A stretch of 56,037 nt of DNA from an uncultured Ilumatobacter sp. (GTDB taxonomy: Bacteria > Actinomycetota > Acidimicrobiia > Acidimicrobiales > Ilumatobacteraceae). Position numbers and translations under genes: made by a program. Below the pieces are notes generated by a model. The model made no database searches. It was not told where the DNA came from and saw only the letters and a program-made list of their open reading frames with translations. Of this stretch, positions 16,613 through 25,383 are shown piece by piece; the first letter of the stretch is position 1; each line of letters starts with the position of its first letter. Where the stretch lies: assembly GCA_938091165.1 (NCBI GenBank), contig CALKNK010000031.1:1-56037 (forward strand), given 5' to 3'.

Positions 16613-18193
16613 TTATCGCTGGCGCAGGCGACGCTTGAGCCCTTCGAGTTCAGGAGCTCCCATTGCCGTGAGCAGCCCAAAGTAGACGAGCACACCGATC
16701 GTTGCGCCAGTCGCCAGCCGAAGCAGGGCGTCGACCCCGACGTTGCCACCGATGTAACGCGTCACGAACCAGACGGATTCGCCCATGAGAGCGGCGGCAA
16801 CGGTCATTCGCCAGATGCTGGCGAGGATGGGTCGGAGTTCGAATCCTGGGACCTTGTAGCTGAGGATCTGGAGCGCCCAAAATGCGGCAAGCACATAAGC
16901 AATGGCGAAAGCGGCACCTAGACCGAGAACCCCATATGCGCCGACCAAGGCAAAGGCGAGCGTTAGGTTCATTATGTTCTCGGCGACGTTTACCTTGAAC
17001 GGGGTTTTGGTGTCTTTGTGAGCGTAGAAGCCGCGTAAAACGAAGAGGTAAATCGAGAATGCGCCGAGTCCCAGTGCGAAGCCGGCGAGAGCCCTGGATG
17101 CGTTGAGAGCACCCTCGGCACCGAACTTGCCGTTCTCGAGAGCGAGTCCGACCAGCGGTCGGCGGAGCACAAACAGCCCGACACCCGCCGGGATGGTGAG
17201 CAGCGCAGTCATTCTGACGCCCAAAGACATAGTGGTGATAAACGCTGCTTTTTCTTTCCGTGCAACCGAGCGTGCGAGTTCTGGTTGAAACGTGGTCGCG
17301 ATTGAGACGCCAAGCAGACCCTGCGGGAGCACGAAGTAGGTGAACGCAGCGAAGTAAGCGAAAGTGTCCGAAGTTCCCGGCTCGGTGAGGTTGCGCACCA
17401 CGACGAGTGCAATGACGTTGGAGGCGACAAACCCAAACGTCCAAAACGACAAAGTCAGCAAACGTTTGACGGCGGGATGTTTCGGTTGCCAGTCGAACTG
17501 AAATTTGAAGCCTGTTCTTAAGGTCGCAGGAATCAGCGTGAGCGCCATCGCTCCAATACCGAGCGTGGCGCCCCAGGCGAGTGTGAGGCGAAGGCGGGAA
17601 TTGGTCACCACATCGCTCAGTTGCCAGACGCCGTCGGTCGGGTCTGGCAACGACAACAACGTGACGATAATGATCAAATTGGGCAGAATGGGGCTCCAGG
17701 CAGCGGCAAAGAAGCGTCGCCGACTGTTAAGGAAGGCGTTTGCGATCCCGGCCAATCCGTAAAAAAAAATCTGGATGAGAAAGATCCGGGACAGGGTCGT
17801 TCCGACCGACCGGAACAGGTCTGGATCAATGTCGTCAGCAACATTGAGCGAGAAGACACGGAAGATGAGGGGGGCGCCGATCACGGCCATTACCGTGAGT
17901 ACTGATAGCAGAACGACTCCCACCGTGATGACAACGTTCGTTGACTCGTTCCCAGACTTCTCATCGTCTTGTTCGGCAAACGTGGAGAACAAGGGGACGA
18001 GCGTGGCGGAAAGCACGCCTCCGAGCAGCAGCTCATACACGATGTTGGGTGTCTCGTTACCGAGGATGTACGCGTCGTTGAGTGCAGTGCTTCCGAGGAC
18101 CCCAGCGAGCACGGTGACACGGAACATGCCGGTAGCCCGCGACAGCAATGTGCCTGTCGCAACGACAACGTTGCCCATCAGTAGGTTGCTCAC
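16613..18193 (-). CDS. murJ: MurJ/MviN-family lipid II flippase
   Basis: 526 residues with about 14 hydrophobic segments. N-terminal GTLLSRATGMFR, NETPNIVYELLLGGVLSA and the DDAYILGNE-like block are the MviN signature; NSRRRFFAAAWSPILPN is also typical. It moves the peptidoglycan precursor lipid II across the membrane. I chose GTG at 18193 because AAGGAAA lies ten bases upstream; ATG at 18178 is an alternative, and the frame is open to a TTG at 18268 without added similarity. Large Acidimicrobial or actinobacterial MurJ proteins often carry cytosolic C-terminal extensions; this one does not. Confidence 0.92.
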   Translation of the reverse strand: MSNLLMGNVVVATGTLLSRATGMFRVTVLAGVLGSTALNDAYILGNETPNIVYELLLGGVLSATLVPLFSTFAEQDDEKSGNESTNVVITVGVVLLSVLTVMAVIGAPLIFRVFSLNVADDIDPDLFRSVGTTLSRIFLIQIFFYGLAGIANAFLNSRRRFFAAAWSPILPNLIIIVTLLSLPDPTDGVWQLSDVVTNSRLRLTLAWGATLGIGAMALTLIPATLRTGFKFQFDWQPKHPAVKRLLTLSFWTFGFVASNVIALVVVRNLTEPGTSDTFAYFAAFTYFVLPQGLLGVSIATTFQPELARSVARKEKAAFITTMSLGVRMTALLTIPAGVGLFVLRRPLVGLALENGKFGAEGALNASRALAGFALGLGAFSIYLFVLRGFYAHKDTKTPFKVNVAENIMNLTLAFALVGAYGVLGLGAAFAIAYVLAAFWALQILSYKVPGFELRPILASIWRMTVAAALMGESVWFVTRYIGGNVGVDALLRLATGATIGVLVYFGLLTAMGAPELEGLKRRLRQR

Positions 18194-18695
18194 TTCGCCT
18201 GGGTTTCCTTGAGAGCGAGCTGCAGTCCTCCAAATTCGTCGCCGCTGATGCCAAGCAGGGCGGGCCAAAAAAAATGAGGCGCGCAGTCTTGAGCATGTAG
18301 AAATCGTCTCTGAAGCCCACGCTCTGAGCTTACGGACTCATGCTGTCTGGTCAGGCCACCCTGAAATCAAGTGCGAAGAGCATCATGGCCCCTAAGAGGA
18401 GTCGCCGATCCGATGTCGGCGGCAGGTTGAGGCTTCGACGGCGGATAACACTTGTCCGCTGCTGACATCGATTGTCGCATTGCCAACCCAGAGACCTCTT
18501 TCACCCGTGACGGGTCAACTTCATGGGCGGGCCGGATCGGCGACCGGTGAAATCGGTCGTGGCTCTGCCTATGTTTAACTCGGCCAGGGTGCCAGTTCGG
18601 ATTACCGGTACTTAGTGCTATTGCAGGGGACAGTGACGTTTGTCTGTTGATTCCAATTGCTGACGGCCGAAGCTAGAGAACTAGCGTCAGCGCGT
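18194..18695. other. 502-bp divergent intergenic region with several inverted repeats
   Basis: This gap between murJ (left) and the MoxR gene (right) holds no supportable protein gene. It contains a long-range 13-bp pairing (18411-18423 with 18458-18470), an ACCCG-TGA-CGGGT hairpin at about 18513-18525 and a CGACCG/CGGTCG hairpin at 18541-18559. It must include promoters for both neighbours, but no convincing -35/-10 pair was found. Confidence 0.55.
18411..18470 (+). ncRNA. Candidate structured RNA or leader element
   Basis: CGATGTCGGCGGC (18411-18423) can pair with GCTGCTGACATCG (18458-18470) over 13 positions with two G-U pairs. The enclosed 34 bases form a second hairpin, GTTGA-GGCT-TCGAC (18426-18439), and a short GGA/TCC pairing (18443-18445 with 18455-18457), giving a three-way junction. 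It lies about 225 bp upstream of the MoxR gene on the plus strand. It matches no riboswitch class I can recall. The strand is undecided, since the stem also forms on the other strand. Confidence 0.3.
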
Positions 18696-19592
18696 ATGAC
18701 GACTGACAACGGCGCCGTTGCCGACACCAATCGCTTTCAGAATGTGCAGGGAGTCCGTGACGACCTCAAGGAAGTGAATTACCTGGCAGACGATGGCATT
18801 GCCGGAGTCGCGTTCCTCGCCGATCGCCTTGGTAAGCCGATTCTCGTCGAAGGACCAGCCGGAACCGGCAAGACCCAGCTCGCCAAGTCCATTGCCGAGA
18901 TCACAGGCTCGAAACTGATCCGCCTTCAGTGTTATGAGGGCCTTGATGAGAGCAAAGCGCTCTACGAGTGGAACTACAAAAAGCAGCTTCTGCGCATCCA
19001 GACCGAGCGTGGTGACAATGAGGACTGGACGGAGATGAAGGACGACATCTTCTCCGACGAGTTCCTGTTGACCCGCCCGCTGCTCGAGGCAATCACCGCA
19101 GACGAGCCCGTCGTGTTGCTGATTGACGAAGTGGATCGTGTCGAGGTCGAGACCGAGGCGTTGCTACTAGAGATTCTCTCCGACTACCAGGTCTCCATTC
19201 CTGAGCTTGGCACGATTACTGCGAAGCAAATTCCGCTGGTGTTCCTCACGTCGAACAACACCCGTGAACTGTCGGAAGCTCTCAAGCGTCGTTGTCTTTA
19301 CCTGCATGTGGACTACCCCGAGCTCGACCGCGAACGTGAGATCGTGCTAGCGAAAGTACCGGATATCACAGAGTCGCTGGCCGATCAGGTTGCGCGCATT
19401 GTCCGGTCGATTCGTCAGCTTGACCTCAAAAAGGCCCCCAGCGTTTCGGAGACCCTCGACTGGGCCCGCACCCTGATGATTCTCAACATCGACACGATCG
19501 ATGAGCAGACTGCCAAGGAAACGCTCAACATCTTGTTGAAGTATCAGACCGACATTGCGAAGGCTGCTAAAGAGCTCTCGGTCGACGACTAA
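18696..19592 (+). CDS. MoxR/CoxD-type AAA+ ATPase
   Basis: 298 residues. Walker A GPAGTGKT at 53-60, Walker B VVLLIDEVDR, sensor LTSNNTREL and an Arg finger region LKRRCLYLHVDYP give a complete MoxR-family ATPase; the sequence is closest in flavour to CoxD. Such ATPases load or activate metal centres with a VWA-domain partner, which is encoded three bases downstream. ATG 18696 was preferred to TTG 18657 because the extra residues show no similarity. Neither start has a clear ribosome-binding site. Confidence 0.88.
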   Translation: MTTDNGAVADTNRFQNVQGVRDDLKEVNYLADDGIAGVAFLADRLGKPILVEGPAGTGKTQLAKSIAEITGSKLIRLQCYEGLDESKALYEWNYKKQLLRIQTERGDNEDWTEMKDDIFSDEFLLTRPLLEAITADEPVVLLIDEVDRVEVETEALLLEILSDYQVSIPELGTITAKQIPLVFLTSNNTRELSEALKRRCLYLHVDYPELDREREIVLAKVPDITESLADQVARIVRSIRQLDLKKAPSVSETLDWARTLMILNIDTIDEQTAKETLNILLKYQTDIAKAAKELSVDD

Positions 19593-19595
19593 GCG

Positions 19596-21032
19596 ATGTT
19601 GGAACTCCTGAACGGCTTTGTCGTCGAACTCCGGAATGCCGGCCTCCCGGTCAGCTTGACGGAGAACCTTGATGCAATGGAAGCGGTGCAACATATCCCG
19701 ATCGAGGATCGCGATGCTTTTAAGTATGCGCTCGGGGCCACATTGATCAAGAATCACGCTCATTGGCGCAGTTTCGAGACGGTATTTGAGGTCTACTTCA
19801 GCTTGCGGGGGCCCGAGTACAAAATCGGCGACAGTGACGGCGAGACCGACATCGACGAGATGTGGCGCGAAATGCAAGAGCAGCAACAGCAGGAGGGTAA
19901 TGGCGGCCAGGGCGGGATGGACGGGATGACACCCGAAGAAATCGCCCAGATGCTCATGCAAGCGCTGATGAATGGTGACCAGGGAATGATGCGCGCTATG
20001 GCCAAGCAAAGCGTTCAACGCTTCGCTGGAATGGAGCCAGGACGCCCTGTCGGCGGGACGTACTATCTCTACCGCACACTGCGGAACCTTGATCTCGACG
20101 GCATGCTCGACAAGATGATGGAGCAGTCCCGAGAGGACGCCCCTGATGACTTGACTTCCCTTGAGGAGCGGCTAGAGAAAGAGGAGTACGCCGACCGGAT
20201 CGAGAAGTTCAAGGGTGAGATTGAAGCCGAGATCCGGCGCCGCCTTGTGGAGGACCGCGGTGCCGAAGCAATGGCCAAAACGCTCCGCAAACCGCTGCCC
20301 GAAGATGTTGAGTTCATGCACGCTTCCCGTGATGAGATGACGGCACTGAAAAAGTCTCTTCAGCCGCTGACGCGTAAGCTAGCGGCTCGCCTGGCTCGCA
20401 AACGCAAACATGGCCGCAAGGGCCCGCTCGATTTCCGTAACACGGTCCGACATTCACTGAGCTACGGCGGTGTGCCGGCCGAGCCGAAGTTCAAGTATCC
20501 GAGACCAGCAAAACCCGAGCTAATGGTGGTAGCCGATATATCCGGTTCCGTGGCGGCCTTTGCAAGGTTTACCTTGATGCTCGTCTATGCGATCTCGGGC
20601 CAGTTCAGCAAAGTTCGCTCCTTCGTATTTATCGACGGGCTTGACGAGGTCACTGACTACTTCAAGGCCACCGAAGACATCACCGAGGCCATCCACCGGG
20701 TCAATACCGAGGCAGATGTGGTTTGGGTGGATGGGCACTCCGACTACGGTCACGCCTTCGAAGTTTTCTGGAACCAGTACGGCAAGGACGTCGGTCCGAA
20801 GACCACGGTGCTGCTCCTCGGTGATGCTCGGAACAACTATCACGCCAGCCAGAGCTGGGTGGTTAAAGAGATCCAGCAGAAGGCTCGCCACGTTTACTGG
20901 TTGAATCCGGAACCTAAGAGCTACTGGAACACCGGAGACTCCATTGTTGGCGAGTACGGCACCCACACCGACGGTGTTTATGAATGTCGTAACTTGCGCC
21001 AACTTGAAGGATTCGTTGAGAAGCTCGCCTGA
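19596..21032 (+). CDS. CoxE-like VWA-domain protein
   Basis: 478 residues. The N-terminal about 80 residues (FVVELRNAGLPVSLTEN, DAFKYALGATLIK) are the usual start of CoxE-like proteins. A long acidic helical middle (EQQQQEGNG, Met-rich, then Glu/Arg-rich) leads to a VWA domain with MIDAS motif DISGSV at about 313, a conserved Asp in DGLDEV and VLLLGDARNNY. It pairs with the adjacent AAA+ ATPase as a metal-centre chaperone of the CoxD/CoxE type. No CO dehydrogenase or other molybdoenzyme genes are in the window, so the client is unknown. Confidence 0.87.
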   Translation: MLELLNGFVVELRNAGLPVSLTENLDAMEAVQHIPIEDRDAFKYALGATLIKNHAHWRSFETVFEVYFSLRGPEYKIGDSDGETDIDEMWREMQEQQQQEGNGGQGGMDGMTPEEIAQMLMQALMNGDQGMMRAMAKQSVQRFAGMEPGRPVGGTYYLYRTLRNLDLDGMLDKMMEQSREDAPDDLTSLEERLEKEEYADRIEKFKGEIEAEIRRRLVEDRGAEAMAKTLRKPLPEDVEFMHASRDEMTALKKSLQPLTRKLAARLARKRKHGRKGPLDFRNTVRHSLSYGGVPAEPKFKYPRPAKPELMVVADISGSVAAFARFTLMLVYAISGQFSKVRSFVFIDGLDEVTDYFKATEDITEAIHRVNTEADVVWVDGHSDYGHAFEVFWNQYGKDVGPKTTVLLLGDARNNYHASQSWVVKEIQQKARHVYWLNPEPKSYWNTGDSIVGEYGTHTDGVYECRNLRQLEGFVEKLA

Positions 21033-21570
21033 CCCGGTGCAGAAGCAGGCGACCTCAGTGTCGATCCGAAACGATTCTGGCCAACGCCTGATCAAGTAGC
21101 TGCAAGTCAATTTGTCGAATTTGCAGTCCTCAACCCGAAATTGAATACAGAATCAGACGAACGTCCGCTCGGGTCCGCAGCGCTGATAGAGCTTGGTCGA
21201 AAACGTCATCGGGCGTGGCGGGTGGGACAACGCTGCCAACGCCAAGCTGAGAGGCTGGTCTGAACATAGCTGCGACGACATATTAGAGCTCGCAGTGACT
21301 TGCCAAGGTTGATCGGTGTGCGCCGGACCGTGATGTTGATGCAGACCTAACAACTTTTTCGATCTCAATGACCGACACTTGTTTGTCGGACGGCAGGCCT
21401 ACGCCTCGTTGGAGGTCTCGCAACTCTTGATGACCATCGGCCTGCGCGGTCACCTTTGCAGTCGGGTGTGGACAAAAGTCGAGAAGGTCGAATGCATCCC
21501 AGCGGCAGCAGCAGCGGAGGAGCGAAGAAACTCAGAGCGCCCAATGCTCGCAACCGCTCTGATGCCAATT
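21033..21570. other. 538-bp intergenic region between convergent genes
   Basis: No gene or RNA is convincing. The short open frames on both strands are compositionally random and lack ribosome-binding sites. Two inverted repeats are visible: CCGACA-CTTGTT-TGTCGG at about 21372-21389, and TGCCAAT-TTC-ATTGGCA at 21563-21579, which spans the stop codon of the minus-strand protease gene. Neither is followed by a T-tract on the relevant strand. Confidence 0.5.
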
Positions 21571-22218
21571 TCATTGGCACCGGTCCGTCCCGTCGAGCGG
21601 TCGCTCCTTGTGCAAACGCCGCAACTCGGCGTCGTCGATAGCAAAGGCGGTCTGGGGGCGCATTCGTGACCGTGCGTAGATGATTCCGACGACATCGCCA
21701 GAGCTATCAACGATCGCACCGCCTGAATCGCCGACGGAGATGTCACCGAATAGTTCAAAGCCCGAGCGGCGCACTTCATCTTCGACATAAATGTCCTCAA
21801 TAGTGATGTTGAGTCGGCGGGTGATCGTCACGCCGACTGAGCGAACGCCGCTGTTCGGTGACCAGACGATTGCACGAGCGTTGCCAAGTTCGGTTCGGCC
21901 GAGGTCAAGCGGTGGGGAAGTGAGGCCAGGAACGTTCAGCAATGCAAGGTCAGCGTCTTTGTCAAAAGACACCACAGAGGCAGAAAACTCAGTGCCAAAA
22001 GAGTCGACAATGGTGACGGAGGTAGCGCCTGCGACTGTGTGGGCAGTGGTTACGACATGCCCGGGATTGCCTACAGCGATGCCGCTACCGAACTCTCTTG
22101 TGGTTCCGGCGCAGCCTTGAGCCACGATGCCGACGCCGGACTCGGCAACATCTGTTGTCGAGCCGCCGTCGCACCCGAACAGAGCAACGGCCAGCACTGC
22201 GGCAAGGAGGTATTTCAC
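21571..22218 (-). CDS. Trypsin-like serine protease lipoprotein (S1 family)
   Basis: 215 residues. Lipoprotein signal with lipobox ALFGC (Cys16). The chymotrypsin-fold triad is complete: His60 in VTTAHTV, Asp90 in KDADLALL and Ser165 in SVGDSGGAI. There is no PDZ domain, so it is a minimal extracytoplasmic DegP-like or alpha-lytic-like protease. Its start overlaps the stop of the upstream oxidoreductase gene (ATGA), making it the last gene of the lacI-type operon; why a secreted protease sits there is not clear. Confidence 0.85.
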   Translation of the reverse strand: MKYLLAAVLAVALFGCDGGSTTDVAESGVGIVAQGCAGTTREFGSGIAVGNPGHVVTTAHTVAGATSVTIVDSFGTEFSASVVSFDKDADLALLNVPGLTSPPLDLGRTELGNARAIVWSPNSGVRSVGVTITRRLNITIEDIYVEDEVRRSGFELFGDISVGDSGGAIVDSSGDVVGIIYARSRMRPQTAFAIDDAELRRLHKERPLDGTDRCQ

Positions 22219-23330
22219 CTTCGAGCGTCGAGGAGTCGTCCGTCGCCAGCGGCGCTCTGTGTGGCGAGCTCGATGAGATGCTGCACCATGGCACCTTCCG
22301 CCAGGTCGGGTTCGATCGACCGCCCAGCGCGCACTGCGTCGACCCAGTCGCCAACCATTGCTCCGCCTGCGCGGAATACATCACGGTAGGTGTTATGGAC
22401 GCGGTCGCGACGTGCGCCATTCCAGATGTCGTTCGGGATCTCGAGGACCTGCGCTGGACCTGGTTCGTCGGCTCGGATCCCGCTCACTTGCTGCAGGTTC
22501 GACCAATCATTAACGGCGTAAATCGTCCCGTCTGCTCCGTGCAGATCGAGATGGTGAGTCTGGTTGAACTCTGTGCCTTCCCAGCTCGCGGCGCAGACTT
22601 GGAGCGAGCCGTGGGCTCCGTTCGCGAACCGAACTGTCATCAAAGCGGAGTCTTCGTTTTGCTCGTATTGCGTGCCATCTGGTCGGGGGCCTCGCTGGTA
22701 GAAGCTGTTGCTGACACACCCGATGTGAGTGATTTCGCCGAGCAGCCAGCGAGCCACGTGAAGCCAGTGACTTCCAAGGTCGCCAAGGACCCCCGACCCC
22801 GCCAACGCCTGATCAAATCGCCAGTTGTAATCGTGGTCGCGAGCGTACCCGGTGAAGTAGCGCATGTTGAGATGGAACGGTGCGCCGACGTACCCGGTGT
22901 CGACCAGTCGCTTCACGAACTGGTTGGTCGGCATGTATCGGTAGGTAAACGGGACGAGTGTGATCGCCCTGGTCTCAGCGGCCCGGCGGGCCATACGGTC
23001 TGCAGCGGCGACGTCAGGGGCAAGCGGCTTTTCGCACAACACGTGGAGTCCGCGTTCAAGTGCCGTCATCGTCAGCTCCTCATGGCTGTCTGTCCCGGTA
23101 GCCACCACCACTGCATCGAGTCGCTCCGGATCAAGGAAGTCATCGCTGTCGACCGAGAACCACGGCACATCCCACGTGTTGGCAAGCGCCTCAGCCGTGA
23201 CGGCAGTTCGCCCACAGAGACCCACCACGTTGGCGCCGGAATGAGCAGCGAAGGCCGGTAAATACATAGCGTCAGCCCACCAGCTGGTCCCGACGATGCC
23301 CACTCGGAGCGGTATGGATTCGTTGGTCAT
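22215..23330 (-). CDS. Gfo/Idh/MocA-family NAD(P)-dependent oxidoreductase
   Basis: 371 residues. Rossmann start VGIVGTSWWADA, AVVVATGTDSH, catalytic-type Lys in LCEKPLAPD and the second-domain block FHLNMRYFTGYARDH, then GDLGSHWLH with a likely catalytic His. The family oxidises sugars and cyclitols; position beside the inositol locus and under the same regulator suggests a polyol or inosose substrate. It overlaps both neighbours by four bases (ATGA at each end). Confidence 0.88.
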   Translation of the reverse strand: MTNESIPLRVGIVGTSWWADAMYLPAFAAHSGANVVGLCGRTAVTAEALANTWDVPWFSVDSDDFLDPERLDAVVVATGTDSHEELTMTALERGLHVLCEKPLAPDVAAADRMARRAAETRAITLVPFTYRYMPTNQFVKRLVDTGYVGAPFHLNMRYFTGYARDHDYNWRFDQALAGSGVLGDLGSHWLHVARWLLGEITHIGCVSNSFYQRGPRPDGTQYEQNEDSALMTVRFANGAHGSLQVCAASWEGTEFNQTHHLDLHGADGTIYAVNDWSNLQQVSGIRADEPGPAQVLEIPNDIWNGARRDRVHNTYRDVFRAGGAMVGDWVDAVRAGRSIEPDLAEGAMVQHLIELATQSAAGDGRLLDARR

Positions 23331-24340
23331 GTCGGGGCTCCTGTAGTCAAGCGGCTGCTCGTCTTACGTTTGACCAATGTGGGCGCCACCATGTGGTGGA
23401 CCGGGTCGGTGCGCTCGTCACGAAGCCGTTCGAGAACGAACTTCACGGCCAGGCATCCGAGTTCGTCTCGTGGCTGGTTGACCGTAGTCAGAGAAAGGTG
23501 CTGCATCGCAGCGAGCGCCGTGTTGTCGTAGCCGACAATGGAGACATCGTCCGGCACGGTGAGCCCCGCATCCTCGAGACGGTGAAGTGCTCCCACCGCT
23601 GACAGATCGTTCGCTGCGAAAATAGCGGTCGGCTGGCTGGACTGGCTGAGGAGTTCACTGGCGGCGAGATACCCGCCGGACTCTGTGAAGTCTCCGCAGG
23701 CCGTGACGATTTCGGCGGACAACCCGTGATCTGTCATCGCCTCTGAGTAGCCGCGCCGGCGGGCTTCGGCGCCTGCCCCTGTGCCGCCGTCGATGTGGGC
23801 GATGCGATGATGACCAAGCTCGATGAGATGGTCGACCGCCATGCGTGCGCCTGAGACATCATCGGTATTGACCGAATCGATGAGTTGACTCCGACTGCTC
23901 CGACCGACGACCACCATCTTGGTGCTCTCTGATGCAGCCTCAATAGATGACATCGACATTGTGGCGCCGGCAGAGATAATGCCGTCGACTCGGAATTGGA
24001 GAAAGGTTTCGATCATCTCCGCTTCGCCAGATGGTGAACGTTTCCCATTACCGATAAGGACGCGGTAGCCGGCTTCGTCGAAAGCAGCCTGGATACCATC
24101 GATGATCTCTGCAAAGAAAGGGTTGTGGATGTCATTGAGCACCACACCGATCGTGCTCGTTTGTCGGCTTGCCAAGTTGCGAGCAAGGACGTTGGGGCGG
24201 TAGCCGAGGTCTTCAGCAGCATCAAGGACGAGCTGGCGGCGGTAGTCCGAGACATTTGGTGCCTGCCTCATGACTAGGGAGACGAGCGCAAGCGAGACTC
24301 CAGCGCGCTCGGCGACTTGTTGCATCGTTGGTTGTGCCAT
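23327..24340 (-). CDS. LacI-family transcriptional regulator of the inositol locus
   Basis: 337 residues from ATG 24340. The N-terminal helix-turn-helix and hinge helix are clear (TMQQVAERAGVSLALVS, YRPNVLARNLAS), followed by a periplasmic-binding-like effector domain (VLNDIHNPFF, GRSSRSQ, VGYDNTALA). It should bind the 18-bp palindrome at 24415-24432, 75 bases upstream of its own start, and so control both itself and the divergent inositol operon. The effector is presumably an inositol or a pathway intermediate. A frame extension to 24400 adds no similarity. Confidence 0.92.
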   Translation of the reverse strand: MAQPTMQQVAERAGVSLALVSLVMRQAPNVSDYRRQLVLDAAEDLGYRPNVLARNLASRQTSTIGVVLNDIHNPFFAEIIDGIQAAFDEAGYRVLIGNGKRSPSGEAEMIETFLQFRVDGIISAGATMSMSSIEAASESTKMVVVGRSSRSQLIDSVNTDDVSGARMAVDHLIELGHHRIAHIDGGTGAGAEARRRGYSEAMTDHGLSAEIVTACGDFTESGGYLAASELLSQSSQPTAIFAANDLSAVGALHRLEDAGLTVPDDVSIVGYDNTALAAMQHLSLTTVNQPRDELGCLAVKFVLERLRDERTDPVHHMVAPTLVKRKTSSRLTTGAPT

Positions 24341-24374
24341 GAATAGAAGTCCGGTCCATTTACGTCCGTTGGGC

Positions 24375-24403
24375 TTGACATGCCTTGGCGATATCGGCAA
24401 TAG
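24375..24403 (+). promoter_or_regulatory. Putative sigma-70-type promoter of the inositol operon
   Basis: TTGACA at 24375-24380 is a perfect -35 element. With a 17-bp spacer the -10 would be CAATAG at 24398-24403, a weak match. Transcription would begin near 24410, just before the palindromic operator, an arrangement suited to repression by a LacI-type protein. Confidence 0.5.
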
Positions 24404-24414
24404 TGGATTTAGGG

Positions 24415-24432
24415 AATTAGAGCGCTCTAATT
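24415..24432. promoter_or_regulatory. LacI-type operator, perfect 18-bp palindrome
   Basis: AATTAGAGCGCTCTAATT is identical on both strands and has the central CG typical of LacI-family operators. It lies between the divergent regulator gene (starts 24340) and the first inositol gene (starts 24456), immediately downstream of the TTGACA element. I found no second copy in the window. Confidence 0.75.
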
Positions 24433-24455
24433 ACTCTAGACTCGAGGGGAGCACC

Positions 24456-25370
24456 ATGACGAATCTTTTAGCGCGGCTCGCTGGTGCCCCAATTAGTTGG
24501 GGAGTTTGCGAAGTTCCCGGTTGGGGGCTAGAGCTAAGCCCGCGCCGAGTACTCGGAGAGATGCAGCAAGTCGGATTGACCGCCACCGAGCTCGGCTCTG
24601 ATGGCTACCTTCCAACCGACCCGGCTGAGTTGAAGGATCTGTGCGCCGAATTTGACCTCGAAATGATCGGTGGCTTCGTTCCGCTGGTCCTTCATGACGC
24701 GGCGGAACTGGACGCAACCATCGAAGCCGCTCGCCGCACCGCTGAATTGATGTCGGCCGCTGGTGCCAGCGTATTCGTGACGTCGGCTGTGACCGATTGG
24801 GAGTGGGGGCCGCGCCGGGATTTAACACCGAACGACTGGAACTTTGCGGCCAAAACGCTGTCGATTGTTGACGATATCTTGGGCGAGTTCGGAATGACGC
24901 AGGCCATCCACCCCCACTTGCGGACAGTGGTCGAGACACGCGCCGACATTGAATCGCTACTTGACGTTTCTGACGTCGGCTGGACTTTCGACATGGGACA
25001 TATGCAAATCGGTGGAATGGATCCACTCGAATTCATCGACGTCGCCTTCGACCGCATCCGCCACGTCCACCTTAAAGACGTCGTTATGGATCTCGCCAGA
25101 CCCGTTTTTGCCGGCGACCGTTCGATAATGGACGGCGTGCAGGCCGGAATGTTTTGCAACCTGGGACGTGGCGACGTTCCGATCGGTGCGATTGTCACCG
25201 AACTTGAAGCTCGCGGGTACGACCAGTGGTACGTACTCGAACAAGACGCTGCCATCACTGCGGGTGAACCCGCAGTCGGTGCCGGCCCACTTCTCGATGT
25301 TCTTGCGAGCATCGAGTTCCTCAAGGAGATCGAGGCACCCGCCTCGGCTGATGAGGAAATCCACACCTGA
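24456..25370 (+). CDS. iolE: IolE-like inosose dehydratase / sugar phosphate isomerase-epimerase family
   Basis: 304 residues, TIM-barrel of the xylose-isomerase-like superfamily. APISWGVCEVPGWG at the N-terminus, ATELGSDGYLP, IHPHLRT, FDMGHMQIGG, VHLKD and VLEQD supply the metal ligands and resemble the HPHxGT and ELG motifs of IolE. IolE removes water from scyllo-inosose to give the cyclic dione that IolD hydrolyses. ATG 24456 has an excellent ribosome-binding site (GAGGGGA, five bases upstream). It is the first gene of the operon. Confidence 0.82.
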   Translation: MTNLLARLAGAPISWGVCEVPGWGLELSPRRVLGEMQQVGLTATELGSDGYLPTDPAELKDLCAEFDLEMIGGFVPLVLHDAAELDATIEAARRTAELMSAAGASVFVTSAVTDWEWGPRRDLTPNDWNFAAKTLSIVDDILGEFGMTQAIHPHLRTVVETRADIESLLDVSDVGWTFDMGHMQIGGMDPLEFIDVAFDRIRHVHLKDVVMDLARPVFAGDRSIMDGVQAGMFCNLGRGDVPIGAIVTELEARGYDQWYVLEQDAAITAGEPAVGAGPLLDVLASIEFLKEIEAPASADEEIHT

Positions 25371-25383
25371 CAAAGGGGAGAAC

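Noticed and set aside
16603..16749. Upstream extension of the PspA frame
   Set aside because: It overlaps the end of murJ and has no PspA similarity; the typical amphipathic N-terminus begins at 16602.
21563..21579. TGCCAAT-TTC-ATTGGCA as a terminator for the protease operon
   Set aside because: The dyad spans the stop codon and is not followed by a T-tract on the minus strand; it is noted only as an inverted repeat.
21492..21641. 49-codon frame with a GAGAAGG-like site opposite the protease end
   Set aside because: The product is Ser/Gly/Arg-rich with no family, and it overlaps the protease coding end on the other strand.
22098..23261. 387-codon plus-strand open frame opposite the Gfo/Idh/MocA gene
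   Set aside because: No recognised family, no ribosome-binding site, and the opposite strand encodes a clear oxidoreductase with its motifs in place.
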